Assembly (NCBI GenBank): GCA_026004655.1
Contig: BPJO01000002.1
Span: 124,001 to 188,000, forward strand
Length of the DNA: 64,000 nucleotides
Origin: Phycisphaerae bacterium
GTDB lineage: Bacteria > Planctomycetota > Phycisphaerae > Tepidisphaerales > Tepidisphaeraceae
Direction: 5' to 3'
The notes under the pieces were generated by a model, which ran no database searches, was not told the DNA's origin, and saw only the letters and a program-made list of their open reading frames with translations. How positions within the stretch are numbered: the first letter of the stretch is position 1; each line of letters begins with the position of its first letter. Positions 20,069 to 28,538 of the stretch are shown here, piece by piece. Made by a program: the position numbers and the translations under genes.

Positions 20069-21224
20069 TTACCGGATCTCATCCCCAAAGTTTTGCTTCG
20101 ATGTCCTTGTACTTCTGGAAGGATTCATCGAGGGTTTGAAGCAGTTCCTGCAAGCGTTGGGTGGAAAGGGTCGGATCTTGTGAAGCATCGCGGACTGCCG
20201 AGGCAGCGTCGTCGAGTCGGGTGGCTGCCTGGGCAAACTCGCGTGTGGGCATCGAACAGATTCAGATTGGATAGTTCGTTGATCTGCGGTTGATACAACA
20301 ATCGCCAGGGGCTACGGTCGGATTTCGGTGCTGGGCGCTTTCCAGTTGGGTCGAAGTGTTGCGCAAACTGGTAATCATATTGTCGATTTTGGATCGATTG
20401 CGGACCAGAATGGATCGGGCTTCTGCGGTGGCATTTTTCAAATGATCGGCAGCGGCGCGGATATCTCCCAATGTTCCCCCTTGGCGGTTGTCAATGGTTT
20501 CGGTGGTCCTGGTCAGAAAGTTATCGGGCTTTATCAAACGTCGTCGGAAGCCGGGATTTGAAAGTCGCGGTAGTGTGGTTCAGATTCGACAACATCGAAA
20601 CGGATGTCCGTTTTGGTGTCCCCCAGGATGTCTTTTGACCTCGGTAAAGGCCTGGTCTATCCGAGTGAGGGTTGAATCATACCGTTGAACAACTGCGGGG
20701 ATTTGGTGGCGGATCTGGGAGACGACTTGTTGGGCTTCATCAAGGGTAGTTTGTAGGCGTGTCATGATCCTAGGGGCCTGTTCGAGTGCTCGACTCAGCG
20801 ATCCTCCTTGACCGGTCAAAATCGTCTTCGGATCGACGGGTTGACCGGTTCCGAGTGAGGTGATGTTCAGATGAGATGTCCCGGTCAATCCCTGTTCGAC
20901 AACGACTACCGCGTCGTGGCGAAGATCGAATCGAGCCGGAAGGGTGAACTCGACATGAAAATGGGGGGCAGGGTGCTGGTTATCAGAGGGAATGTATCGG
21001 ATCTTTCGGATCCGGCCTTGGATCACCCCGCCTACTCTGACCTGATCCCCGGGCTGTAAACCACCAACGTTGTCTTCAAGCGAAAACGCGACCGTGAGGT
21101 CTTGCATCGGGTCCAGCAACGAGCCGGTTCCCCGGATGGCAATCAGAATTCCGACCCCGAGCAACAAGCTCAGGATGATAAACAGTCCGGCTTTGAAGGC
21201 GTTTTGGTCGTGAGTCATACTCAT
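20069..21224 (-). pseudogene. mlaD: MlaD/MCE-domain lipid-transport protein, broken by at least four frameshifts
   Basis: The first 190 residues form an N-terminal membrane helix and an intact MCE domain (GGLQPGDQVRVGGVIQGRI; VVVEQGLTGTSHLNI). The coiled-coil tail continues in other frames: DNFLTRTTETIDNRQGG, then RSPWRLLYQPQINELSN, then EFAQAATRLDDAASAVRDAS and LQELLQTLDESFQKYKDIEAKLW, ending at 20069. Breaks fall near 20620-20636 (runs of 5 C and 4 T), 20530-20545, 20318-20345 and the GGG at 20247-20249. The RSPWRLLY segment is as I remember it from other phycisphaeral MlaD proteins. The start is probably ATG 21218 (AGGA six bases upstream). MlaD holds lipid between membranes and docks on MlaFE, encoded just upstream. 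With indels corrected the gene is complete. Confidence 0.8.
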
Positions 21225-21274
21225 TCCTGGCTTGTGTCGGTCGAACAGATGCCCGACTCGATGTCTGCCGCGTC

Positions 21275-22078
21275 CTAGATATTGTCCATCAACAGATCAC
21301 TTTCATACGCACCGGTCCTCTTGCGTTCGGTCAAAGGACCGTCGATCAGTCCGTATACAAACTGTCGGACCAGCGGATCGGTCGATTTCTTCATCTGTTC
21401 GGGTGTTCCCGAAGCCACAAACTTACCCCGGTCCAGCAACACCATCCGGTCTGCGATCCGGAACGCCGAGTCCATCTCGTGTGTAACCACCACGCTCGTA
21501 ACCCCCAGCAGTTTATTTAGTTTGATGATCAGTTCGTCGATTTCCGCGCTCGTGACCGGATCCAGACCGGCAGAGGGTTCATCGTAAAACAGGATCGACG
21601 GGTCCAACGCCAAAGCCCGTGCCAGTCCCGCACGCTTTTTCATTCCGCCTGATATTTCGGAAGGGAGCTTCGTGGCGTGCTCGCGCAACCCCACCAGTTC
21701 CAGCTTGATCTTAACCATCAGTTCGATGGTTTCCTCCGGCAGGTCTGTGTGTTCCCGTAGCGGAAGCGCGACGTTGTCAGCGATCGTCATCGAATTATAC
21801 AATGCGCCTGACTGGAAAAGAACTCCGATCGACTTACGATATTCGTTCAAATCGGTCCGGGACATGTCACAAAGACTCTTACCATGGACAAGAATATCCC
21901 CGCCGTCGATCGGGACACTGCCGATCATCATTCGTAGAAGAGTTGATTTGCCCGAACCCGATCCGCCCAGGATCACGAGGGTTTCGCCGCGGTAAATGTC
22001 CAAATCGATGGCGTCAAGGACCGTCCGCGATCCGAAGATCTTGGTGGCTTTGCTGACCTTGATGGCGATATCCGGCAT
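21275..22078 (-). CDS. mlaF: Mla-type ABC transporter ATP-binding protein
   Basis: A 267-residue ABC ATPase of the MlaF family energising phospholipid movement across the envelope. Walker A GGSGSGKST (residues 38-46), signature ISGGMKKRAGLARAL, Walker B ILFYDEPSAGLDP and H-loop VVTHEMDS are complete. The KKRAGLARALALDP pattern is diagnostic for MlaF over general ABC importers. It lies 27 bp after mlaE and 50 bp before mlaD, so MlaE, MlaF and MlaD would form one inner-membrane complex. In Escherichia coli the STAS protein MlaB binds MlaF; the STAS gene two positions upstream could do so here. Confidence 0.93.
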   Translation of the reverse strand: MPDIAIKVSKATKIFGSRTVLDAIDLDIYRGETLVILGGSGSGKSTLLRMMIGSVPIDGGDILVHGKSLCDMSRTDLNEYRKSIGVLFQSGALYNSMTIADNVALPLREHTDLPEETIELMVKIKLELVGLREHATKLPSEISGGMKKRAGLARALALDPSILFYDEPSAGLDPVTSAEIDELIIKLNKLLGVTSVVVTHEMDSAFRIADRMVLLDRGKFVASGTPEQMKKSTDPLVRQFVYGLIDGPLTERKRTGAYESDLLMDNI

Positions 22079-22105
22079 GGCGGCGTTCGATCTTTCGTGT
22101 GACGG

Positions 22106-22915
22106 TTACAGTCCCAGGTAATAAAAAGTGGCAGTGAAACCGAGGTCAATAAACGTCAAAGCCACGATGGTATAAACGACGGTTTTGGTGGTCGCAGTCC
22201 CGACGCCTTCCGCACCGCCTTTGACGGTCATGCCCAAATGACAGGCGATCAGGCTCAAAACGCACCCGAAAACCGCGGCCTTGAACAGTCCGCCCAAAAA
22301 ATCCTTCATTTCGACTGCGGAAAAGGTCGCTCGCAGATAGGATTCCGCCGAAATGCCCAGGATGCTTGTAGAGACAAACAGTCCGCCCAGTACGCCCATT
22401 AGATCCGCGACAATCGCCAGGCAGACCATCATGACGGTGGTAGCCAAGACCCGGGGTACGACCAGAAATCGCACCGGCGAAATCGCCTGGCTTTCGAGGG
22501 CTTCGATTTCTTCGGACACCTGCATGGTTCCCAGTTCCGCTGCGATCGACGCGCCGGCGAATCCGGTCAGTGTGATGGCTGCGACCAAGGGACCGAGTTC
22601 CCGGAACATGGCCACCCCGATAATGTCGGCGATCTTGTCCGTTGCACTGTACTGTCTGAGGATCGGTTCCATCTGTAGAGATAAAATCGCCCCGATGCAA
22701 AAGACGACCAGGCTGACGATCCCGATCGATTTGACCCCCACACGCACCATTTGGAACCAAAGATTCCGCCATCCCAGACGTTTGCCCCGTCCCGTGAACA
22801 AGGCTGGTTGGATCATCAAAGATGTTTCTTTGAGCAGCAGCCCGAGAGACCCCAGAAACTCGATGACTGCTACTGAAAAACTCCCCAGGACAGTGACTGG
22901 CGAAAAACGTCGCAT
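22106..22915 (-). CDS. mlaE: Mla-type ABC transporter permease
   Basis: A 269-residue MlaE/YrbE permease with about five membrane helices. It carries the family stretches GFAGASIAAELGTMQVSEEI, EALESQAISPVRFLVVPR, ending with the conserved GxEGVGxATTxAVV-like segment (GGAEGVGTATTKTVVYTI). It sits in the inner membrane and contacts MlaF and MlaD for lipid transport. Ten bp separate it from the STAS gene upstream, suggesting translational coupling. No frameshift is seen. Confidence 0.93.
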   Translation of the reverse strand: MRRFSPVTVLGSFSVAVIEFLGSLGLLLKETSLMIQPALFTGRGKRLGWRNLWFQMVRVGVKSIGIVSLVVFCIGAILSLQMEPILRQYSATDKIADIIGVAMFRELGPLVAAITLTGFAGASIAAELGTMQVSEEIEALESQAISPVRFLVVPRVLATTVMMVCLAIVADLMGVLGGLFVSTSILGISAESYLRATFSAVEMKDFLGGLFKAAVFGCVLSLIACHLGMTVKGGAEGVGTATTKTVVYTIVALTFIDLGFTATFYYLGL

Positions 22916-22925
22916 AGAACGAACC

Positions 22926-23288
22926 TCACTTCAGTTTCCTGGCCTCGTCCAGCGTCGAAACGATATGGAAGATGGTATTGAGTCGGGCAATTTCCAGAAG
23001 TCCTTTCACCCGGGGTTGCAAATCGACCAAAACGACTTTTCCTCCTGATTTGCGAACACGTTGAAGGGTTTCGACCATAACCGCGATGGCCGAGCTGTCC
23101 ATATAGGGTACTTTCGAGAGAACGAAGATGATGTTTTTCGGTTGGGTTTGCTGGATGAGAGACAAAAGGGTTGTCCGAAGGTCCGGGCTGGTGTGAAGAT
23201 CAATTTCTCCGGTAAGGGTGAGGATAAGCGCATCGTCTTCGTGCCGGGCTGTGGGAAGTACATCAAGATAGGTCTGAATCTCTGCCAT
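22926..23288 (-). CDS. STAS-domain protein (anti-anti-sigma factor or MlaB-like)
   Basis: A 120-residue single STAS domain. The loop PYMDSSAIAVMVE carries the serine that RsbW/SpoIIAB-type kinases phosphorylate in anti-anti-sigma factors. In gram-negative Mla operons a STAS protein, MlaB, binds MlaF; here the gene lies 10 bp before mlaE, so that role is plausible. The next gene upstream encodes an RsbW-like kinase 12 bp away, which points to phosphorylation control. Whether it regulates a sigma factor, the Mla transporter or both is not decided by sequence. Its length and Asp-Ser-Ser motif fit RsbV slightly better than MlaB. Confidence 0.85.
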   Translation of the reverse strand: MAEIQTYLDVLPTARHEDDALILTLTGEIDLHTSPDLRTTLLSLIQQTQPKNIIFVLSKVPYMDSSAIAVMVETLQRVRKSGGKVVLVDLQPRVKGLLEIARLNTIFHIVSTLDEARKLK

Positions 23289-23300
23289 AATGATTCGTGG

Positions 23301-23717
23301 TTATCGGTTTCGCAATCGGAACAATTTCAAAAGCATACCATCGGGTTGGGGGATAAACTCCAAAGAATCTGTAAGTTTTTTCATACAAGGTAACCCGACA
23401 CCTCCGGGTACGTGGGGATCTTTTTCGCATTCGTCTTTGATACGGGGCACCACACCGATACCCCAGTCTCTTAGCATCAGGTGTAGTCCGGTGGGATCGC
23501 ACCACGCTTCGATTTCAATCGGTTGGTCCCTATGATCCAGGTACGCATGTCGGATGATGTTGGCCAGGGCTTCGTTGAGCACCAGTCCGATTTCTTCTAC
23601 GCACCGCGAATCAAATCCTTGAGACGTGAGAAATGTCTCAAATGTCTTGCGAATCCGGGGAACCTCAGCGGTATCCGATCGAATACGGGCGTGAAACTGT
23701 TCATGAGGTCGGCTCAC
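23301..23717 (-). CDS. RsbW-like serine kinase / anti-sigma factor (HATPase)
   Basis: A 138-residue GHKL ATPase domain. The N-box LNEALANIIRHAY supplies the Mg-binding Asn/Glu, G1 is RDWGIG, and G2 is the GGVGLPCM segment. This is the RsbW/SpoIIAB fold: a protein that binds a sigma factor, and phosphorylates its STAS antagonist on serine. It overlaps the HEAT lipoprotein gene by 4 bp (ATGA) and is 12 bp before the STAS gene. No sigma factor gene adjoins it; the ECF gene at 27.4 kb is not a normal RsbW target. Confidence 0.88.
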   Translation of the reverse strand: MSRPHEQFHARIRSDTAEVPRIRKTFETFLTSQGFDSRCVEEIGLVLNEALANIIRHAYLDHRDQPIEIEAWCDPTGLHLMLRDWGIGVVPRIKDECEKDPHVPGGVGLPCMKKLTDSLEFIPQPDGMLLKLFRLRNR

Positions 23718-24037
23718 GGCTGCGGGTGTTTTTCAAGCCAGTCTTTCCATTTACCAACGGCGATACGTCGTTGTGACTCATCCTCGTAAAACCGATATCC
23801 GAAAGTCTCTCCGGTGAGTCGTTTCAAGGCTTCGATGGCGTAAAACCGAACGGCCGGGTCGTCATCGTCGAGTGATTCGATCAGTTGAGGAATGGCGCGT
23901 ATGTCGTGTGTTTCCGCGGCCTGTTTGATGGCAGGGATTTTGAAAGACGGGTCTTCATCCATCAGACCCTTGCTCGCAGGTCGGGCACATCCGACAAGGG
24001 TCAGAAATATCCAAATCATCCCCGTCCAATACTTCAT
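23714..24037 (-). CDS. HEAT-repeat lipoprotein
   Basis: A 107-residue protein with a lipoprotein signal (hydrophobic stretch then LVGC, acylated Cys17) and one to two HEAT repeats (AIPQLIESLDDDDPAVRFYAIEALKRLTG), ending in a basic/aromatic VGKWKDWLEKHP tail. HEAT repeats mediate protein contacts, so it may act as an envelope adaptor. It is the first gene of the run with the kinase, STAS and Mla genes and overlaps the next by 4 bp, implying coupled translation. Function unknown; an envelope sensor for the downstream partner-switching pair is an inference. Confidence 0.78.
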   Translation of the reverse strand: MKYWTGMIWIFLTLVGCARPASKGLMDEDPSFKIPAIKQAAETHDIRAIPQLIESLDDDDPAVRFYAIEALKRLTGETFGYRFYEDESQRRIAVGKWKDWLEKHPQP

Positions 24038-24085
24038 GCCCCTATTTTATCGGCACAATCGGGGGTTTGTCCGTAGTGATTCGGT

Positions 24086-24811
24086 TCAATTCTGATCGAA
24101 AACATCCCAGATCGCGTCGATGGTCGGGTTGTGGATCACAAACCCCGCCGGGTTCCCGGCCGGGTCGGGGAGAGTGGATAAAAGGGCGTTAAAGGCAGAC
24201 CGTCGTACCCACCGGGCACTGGAATCGCCGTACAAGACGTTCACACCGTTTCGGTGTCGTTGGTCGAGACGAGGGGGGCTGTTCATCAGATCGGCCAAGA
24301 CCGCACGGTTTTTGAACTCGTGGAGTCGGGGCATCCGAAACCCGGGCCGGGGATAAAGCGCAAGATCATCAGGGATAAGGACTTGCGGACGAGAACCGTA
24401 TCCGCAGAAGACGTTGGCGGTGGATACCCCTTCTTCCCCGGGAGGCCAGGGATTCTCGGGGGTATCGAATTGCAACCGGGGGCTGGTCTCAGACGGGCAA
24501 TAAAAAATCCGCGGATCTTTCCATTGCTGATGAACATACAACCACCCAAAAAGCACATACTGACGGGTGCTAGTCCCGCTGAAGATCATCGAATTAAACT
24601 GCTTGGCGGTTCGGTATCCGAGGGGAACCTGATCCTTGAAATCCAACGCATACAACTGATAGTGCTGGTAGACCTGTCGAAGATTAGACAGACAGACCGT
24701 TCGCAACGATAGCTGTCTTGCACGGTTCAAGGCAGGTAAAAGCAAGGCCAATAGGATCGCGAGGATCCCGACCGTGACCAACAATTCGACTAGTGTGAAC
24801 GCACGTCGCAC
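24086..24811 (-). CDS. Pseudopilin-like protein with prepilin cleavage motif
   Basis: A 241-residue protein starting [17 protein letters not shown], a prepilin leader of only three or four residues and a hydrophobic helix, then LPALNRARQLSLRTVCLSNLRQ, as in planctomycete pseudopilins. The C-terminal body contains the NVLYGDSSARWV variant of the H-X9-DG segment. It lies 48 bp upstream of the HEAT lipoprotein gene and about 60 bp after radA. Probably exported to the envelope; precise role unknown. Confidence 0.85.
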   Translation of the reverse strand: MRRAFTLVELLVTVGILAILLALLLPALNRARQLSLRTVCLSNLRQVYQHYQLYALDFKDQVPLGYRTAKQFNSMIFSGTSTRQYVLFGWLYVHQQWKDPRIFYCPSETSPRLQFDTPENPWPPGEEGVSTANVFCGYGSRPQVLIPDDLALYPRPGFRMPRLHEFKNRAVLADLMNSPPRLDQRHRNGVNVLYGDSSARWVRRSAFNALLSTLPDPAGNPAGFVIHNPTIDAIWDVFDQN

Positions 24812-24872
24812 GCAATGCCCAATACCTAAGAACGCACGGAATGTTTAACCCAAAATGGGGAGAAACCCAATG

Positions 24873-26258
24873 TCATAGTGCAGCCAAGGCCTGGTTGATT
24901 CGTCGGATCTCATGAATTGCCATTCCGTTGAGAGGCGGAATATCCGGGCCAATGGGGGGGATGATTGCCTGACTGGCCCCTAGACGTGAAGCTTCTTTCA
25001 AACGAGCCTGCAGCTGAGGAACGGGACGAATTTCACCACCTAGACCCATTTCGCCCACAGCCAAAGTCCCGGGTGCGACCGGACGATTGATGTGGGCGCT
25101 TGCGATTGCAAGTGCGATTGCAAGATCAATAGCCGGTTCGATGACCTTAACCCCACCTGCGATGTTTACAAAAACATCATCAGCAGCCAGCCTCATGTCG
25201 CATCGTTTTTCCAGAACCGCCAGAATCATGGAGACCCGGTCATTCGAGACACCGGAGGTCTTTCGTTTAGCGGCTCCGATCACCGACGAAGCCGTTAAGG
25301 CCTGTACTTCCAAGACCATCACGCGTGAACCCTGCATCGCAGCCGTCAGGAGCGTTCCACTGGTCGGTTGGGCATGAGCATGAATGAACAGAGAACCGGG
25401 ATCGGATATCTCTCGGAGCCCGTCACCCGTCATTTCAAAAACCCCGACTTCGTGGGTGCTTCCGAACCGGTTTTTGACGCATCGGACGATCCGGTGGGAA
25501 TGAAAACGGTCTCCTTCAAAATAGACGACAGTATCGACGATGTGCTCAATGATTTTAGGACCGGCCAGGGTTCCGGCTTTGGTGACATGACCAACAACGA
25601 TCACAGCCGTGGCGGTGGTTTTGGCGTAGTACACCAGTTGCATACAACAATCCCGAAGCTGAGTCACAGACCCCGGCGCTGCAGGAAGATCAGGACGGTA
25701 GATCATCTGGATCGAATCGACGATCACGACGTCCGGTCGGTGCTGGCGAACTTGATGGAGGATCCGTTCGAGGTTGGTTTCCGCCAGAACGCGAAGGTGA
25801 GTTGCTTGTAGCCCGATCCTCCGGGCACGGAGTTTGGTCTGTCGGGCGGATTCCTCGCTGGTGACATAAAGGACTGAAATCGGTCTGGAAGATTCGGTCC
25901 GGTGTCCGAGCACCCCGGCCACCTGAAGCAGAAGGGTGGATTTCCCGATACCAGGTTCTCCGCCCACAAGTGTGGTGGAACCGGGGACAATACCCCCACC
26001 GAGGATCCGGTCGAACTCTCCGATCCCGGTAGAAATCCGGTTGACGGTCTCGGTATCGATCTGGTCCAGGGTCAGGGCTTGGGCACCGTCAGCAGGGTCA
26101 GTCCCGGTCCGATCGACCGACGTCCGGTGTTTATCCTCGGTCGGGGCTTGGTAAGATTCGAGAGAATCCCAAGTCCCACAATCCGGGCATTTGCCGTACC
26201 ACTTGGGGTGAACGGAACCACACTGGTTGCACAGAAATTGCTGACGGGGTTTTGGCAT
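24873..26258 (-). CDS. radA: DNA repair protein RadA
   Basis: A 461-residue RadA/Sms helicase-like recombination factor that drives branch migration in recombination repair. The N-terminal C4 zinc finger uses Cys10, Cys13, Cys24 and Cys27 (CNQC...CPDC). The RecA-like core has Walker A GGEPGIGKST and Walker B VVIVDSIQM, followed by the RadA-specific KNRFG motif, and the Lon-like C-terminal domain (VNIAGGVKVIEPAIDLAIALAI). Length is standard. The start ATG lies 9 bp after the pabA stop, so the two are probably cotranscribed. Confidence 0.96.
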   Translation of the reverse strand: MPKPRQQFLCNQCGSVHPKWYGKCPDCGTWDSLESYQAPTEDKHRTSVDRTGTDPADGAQALTLDQIDTETVNRISTGIGEFDRILGGGIVPGSTTLVGGEPGIGKSTLLLQVAGVLGHRTESSRPISVLYVTSEESARQTKLRARRIGLQATHLRVLAETNLERILHQVRQHRPDVVIVDSIQMIYRPDLPAAPGSVTQLRDCCMQLVYYAKTTATAVIVVGHVTKAGTLAGPKIIEHIVDTVVYFEGDRFHSHRIVRCVKNRFGSTHEVGVFEMTGDGLREISDPGSLFIHAHAQPTSGTLLTAAMQGSRVMVLEVQALTASSVIGAAKRKTSGVSNDRVSMILAVLEKRCDMRLAADDVFVNIAGGVKVIEPAIDLAIALAIASAHINRPVAPGTLAVGEMGLGGEIRPVPQLQARLKEASRLGASQAIIPPIGPDIPPLNGMAIHEIRRINQALAAL

Positions 26259-26267
26259 GGTCGGGTC

Positions 26268-26837
26268 TTATTGATCCAGAAAGTTTTTCAACAGAGTGGC
26301 GCCGTGTTCGGTGAGAAAGCTTTCCGGATGATATTGCACACCTTCCAAGGGCCAGGTCTTGTGTCGGACCCCCATGATTTCGTCCTGATCGGTCCAAGCG
26401 GTGACGAGAAAATCCTGATTCAAGGTCCCTTTTCGTATTATCAGTGAATGGTAGCGGGTGGCGGTAAAAGGGCAGGGCATTCCCCGATAGATTCCGAGTC
26501 CGTCGTGGTAGATTCGGTCGGTTTTTCCGTGCATCAGTCGTTGGGCTCGTTCGACGATCCCGCCATAAACGTGTCCGATGCACTGATGTCCCAAACATAC
26601 CCCCAAGACGGGTAAACGAGGGGCAAAGTGAAAAATCACGTCGTTGCTGATCCCGGCTTCGGTCGGAGAGCAGGGACCTGGACTGATGCAAATGTGAGTC
26701 GGTCGGAGGTCTTCGATCTGAGCAATAGTCACCTTGTCATTGCGAAACACTTCGATCCGAAGGCCCGGGCGTACCTGGCCGAAGGTTTGGACGAGGTTGT
26801 AGGTGAACGAATCGTAATTGTCGATCAAAACAAGCAT
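26268..26837 (-). CDS. pabA: Anthranilate / aminodeoxychorismate synthase glutaminase component
   Basis: A 189-residue class I glutamine amidotransferase that provides ammonia to TrpE or PabB. LIDNYDSFTYNLVQ at the N-terminus is the family signature; the nucleophile Cys81 lies in GVCLGHQ and the His-Glu pair in QYHPES. ISPGPCSP is also typical. TrpG and PabA cannot be separated by sequence and one protein may serve tryptophan and folate synthesis. No trpE or pabB is nearby. It precedes radA by 9 bp. Confidence 0.93.
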   Translation of the reverse strand: MLVLIDNYDSFTYNLVQTFGQVRPGLRIEVFRNDKVTIAQIEDLRPTHICISPGPCSPTEAGISNDVIFHFAPRLPVLGVCLGHQCIGHVYGGIVERAQRLMHGKTDRIYHDGLGIYRGMPCPFTATRYHSLIIRKGTLNQDFLVTAWTDQDEIMGVRHKTWPLEGVQYHPESFLTEHGATLLKNFLDQ

Positions 26838-26916
26838 GGTGTCAGTATCAGTCAGTCAACCCGCAGCAGCAAGGGTAGGGTATCGAAAGTTTAAAGCCCC
26901 CCATCTCAACGAATCA

Positions 26917-26944
26917 CGGGTGGTCCGTTGAATCGGACCACCCG
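26917..26944 (-). terminator. Hairpin after RNase P RNA
   Basis: A perfect 11-bp stem (26917-26927 with 26934-26944) with a 6-nt loop, 11 nt beyond the 3' end of rnpB on the minus strand. It lacks a clear T-tract but position and strength suit a terminator. Confidence 0.6.
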
Positions 26945-26954
26945 CGGTGTTTAA

Positions 26955-27318
26955 GGAGGTGGCGTGTAAGCCGAATTCTGTTTCGGACCACGAGGGTCCG
27001 AGGTGGTCATTTCTCTAGGCCTAAGATTGCTCTTAAGCTCAAGCGACCTACCCACGGATCAATCGGCCCGGGCAAGGCCTTTCCGCTTATTCGGTCTTGC
27101 TGCCGACGGGGTTTACCCTGCCGTGTCGGTTACCCGACGCGCGGTGCGCTCTTACCGCACCTTTTCACCCTTGCTGACCAACGCTGGTCAGCGGTTTATT
27201 TTCTGTGGCACTGTCCGTCGGATTACTCCGCCCCGGTGTTACCGGGCGTCGTGCCCTGTGCAGTTCGGACTTTCCTCAGGCAGACCAGAGTCTGCCCGCG
27301 ACCACCACTGCCACCTCC
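26955..27318 (-). ncRNA. rnpB: RNase P RNA, bacterial class A
   Basis: The catalytic RNA of RNase P, about 364 nt, on the minus strand. Seen: the near-universal GAGGAAAGTCC segment, complement at about 27268-27278; the 3' region ACAGAATTCGGCTTAC, complement at about 26966-26981; and the closing P1 stem of nine base pairs made by 27310-27318 and 26955-26963. A -10-like TATACT is placed 10 bp before the 5' end, and a strong hairpin follows the 3' end. RNase P matures the 5' ends of tRNAs. The boundaries are set by the P1 pairing and could shift by a few bases. Confidence 0.95.
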
Positions 27319-27327
27319 ATACGAAGT

Positions 27328-27333
27328 AGTATA
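27328..27333 (-). promoter_or_regulatory. -10 box of rnpB
   Basis: TATACT on the minus strand (27333-27328) lies 10 bp upstream of the predicted rnpB 5' end at 27318. No good -35 box was found at the proper distance. Confidence 0.5.
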
Positions 27334-27441
27334 TGTCGGAATTCATCCAGGGGCTATGTGGGGATATAAGACCGGTGACTTTTCATCGTGTGCTTCATGG
27401 GTTAGCCTTTCGTAAACGATACAGGAGAAGCCGGAGGCCAT

Positions 27442-28104
27442 TTGAAGCGAGGGATCCGCGACAACCAGACGCCTTCCCCTTTACCGCAGACGAATCCGTC
27501 GGTCGGTTCGTCGGATGAACTACCGGCCGTGGCTTTAGGACGCGCCAGCGATGAAGACCTCATGCGACGCGCCCAGAACGGCGATCAGCAGGCCTTCGGA
27601 TTACTCTACGAACGATACAACCAGGCGGTTCTTTCTTTTCTCTACCGAATGGTCGGAAACATCGAAGACGTGGAATCCATCGGTCAAGAGGTGTTCTTAC
27701 GGGCATTCCGATTCGCCTCGACCTACCGATACCCCGCCAAGTTCAGTACATGGTTATTTACCATCGCTCGTAACCTTGCGATCAATAACACACGACGCAA
27801 AAAACGCTCCCCGGTTCGTAATTTTGCAGAGCTCAGGATCGAAAACGCCGATCAGACCGGCGATGCCCGTCTGATTGCTTCTAAAGCCACCCCCAACCCC
27901 GAAGAACAGGAGGAAATCGCCAGGATCCTCAAAGCCATCGACGAACTCCCCCGGGATCAGAAAGAAGTGATCGTTATGGGTATTTTCCAGGACATGACCT
28001 ACGCCGAGATGGAAGCCGTCACAGGTGCCAAAGCCGTTACGCTACGATCACGGATGTTTCATGGATTAAAAAAGCTCGCCCGAATGCTCAAAGCGGATGA
28101 ATAA
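27442..28104 (+). CDS. ECF-type RNA polymerase sigma factor
   Basis: A 220-residue group IV sigma factor. Region 2 (LMRRAQNGDQQAFGLLYERY, VESIGQEVFLRAFR, STWLFTIARNLAIN) binds core RNA polymerase and the -10 element; region 4 (IDELPRDQKEVIVMGIFQDM, TYAEMEAVTGAKAVTLRSRM) recognises the -35. The first 38 residues are a Pro/Ser-rich extension before region 2. I keep the TTG start at 27442 because GGAGG lies four bases upstream; an ATG at 27562 would cut region 2. A 71-residue membrane protein follows 3 bp after the stop. Confidence 0.92.
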   Translation: MKRGIRDNQTPSPLPQTNPSVGSSDELPAVALGRASDEDLMRRAQNGDQQAFGLLYERYNQAVLSFLYRMVGNIEDVESIGQEVFLRAFRFASTYRYPAKFSTWLFTIARNLAINNTRRKKRSPVRNFAELRIENADQTGDARLIASKATPNPEEQEEIARILKAIDELPRDQKEVIVMGIFQDMTYAEMEAVTGAKAVTLRSRMFHGLKKLARMLKADE

Positions 28105-28107
28105 CCG

Positions 28108-28323
28108 ATGAATCTCTCATCTTCCCAAGACCCGGTGGTTTTTTCGATGTTGCCTCAGGACGCGACCTGGGCAGGCGTTATGGTATTGATCGTTCTGGGA
28201 TGGTTTCTCAGCGCACTGACCATCGGGCTGGCAGTCAGAGTCGTGATGCCCGAACGGTACGAAACCAAGAAACAGAAGGATTCGTCACGGGACCCCGTAT
28301 CCGACCAAGGCGTGGAAAAATAA
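28108..28323 (+). CDS. Small membrane protein coupled to the ECF sigma gene
   Basis: A 71-residue protein with one membrane helix (about residues 21-44, VMVLIVLGWFLSALTIGLAV) and a basic/charged cytoplasmic-type tail (YETKKQKDSSRDP). It resembles no family I know. The start codon is only 3 bp after the sigma factor stop, so translation is probably coupled. It is far shorter than a zinc-type anti-sigma and lacks the HxxxCxxC motif, so a regulatory role is only an idea from position. Confidence 0.6.
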   Translation: MNLSSSQDPVVFSMLPQDATWAGVMVLIVLGWFLSALTIGLAVRVVMPERYETKKQKDSSRDPVSDQGVEK

Positions 28324-28538
28324 AGGGTTTTTAAGTGGATCCTGACTCATCCGCCGGGGGCATGGGATGACCGTCTGGACCGTTCGACGCCCGCCATCAG
28401 ATCATGCCCTTGATTCGGTCGTCCGGCGGTGGGCGTTGACAGAGGTATCAGAGAAAAATGATGGAGGTGTGGTCTTTGCTCAAGGACGACCTATGAGATG
28501 GAACCTTTCATGACTGTCTAAAAACGCCGGGTTCGGAG

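Noticed and set aside
22146..22772. 208-residue minus-strand open frame overlapping mlaE.
   Set aside because: Frame-shifted reading of mlaE with Arg/Gly-rich random content.
23301..23717. RsbW-like protein as a regulator of the ECF sigma factor at 27.4 kb.
   Set aside because: RsbW/SpoIIAB proteins bind SigB/SigF-type factors; the nearby sigma is ECF type and in another operon.
28324..28538. A GC-rich partly complementary stretch as a small RNA.
   Set aside because: Pairing of ACGCCC/GGGCGT arms is interrupted and no promoter or terminator is visible.
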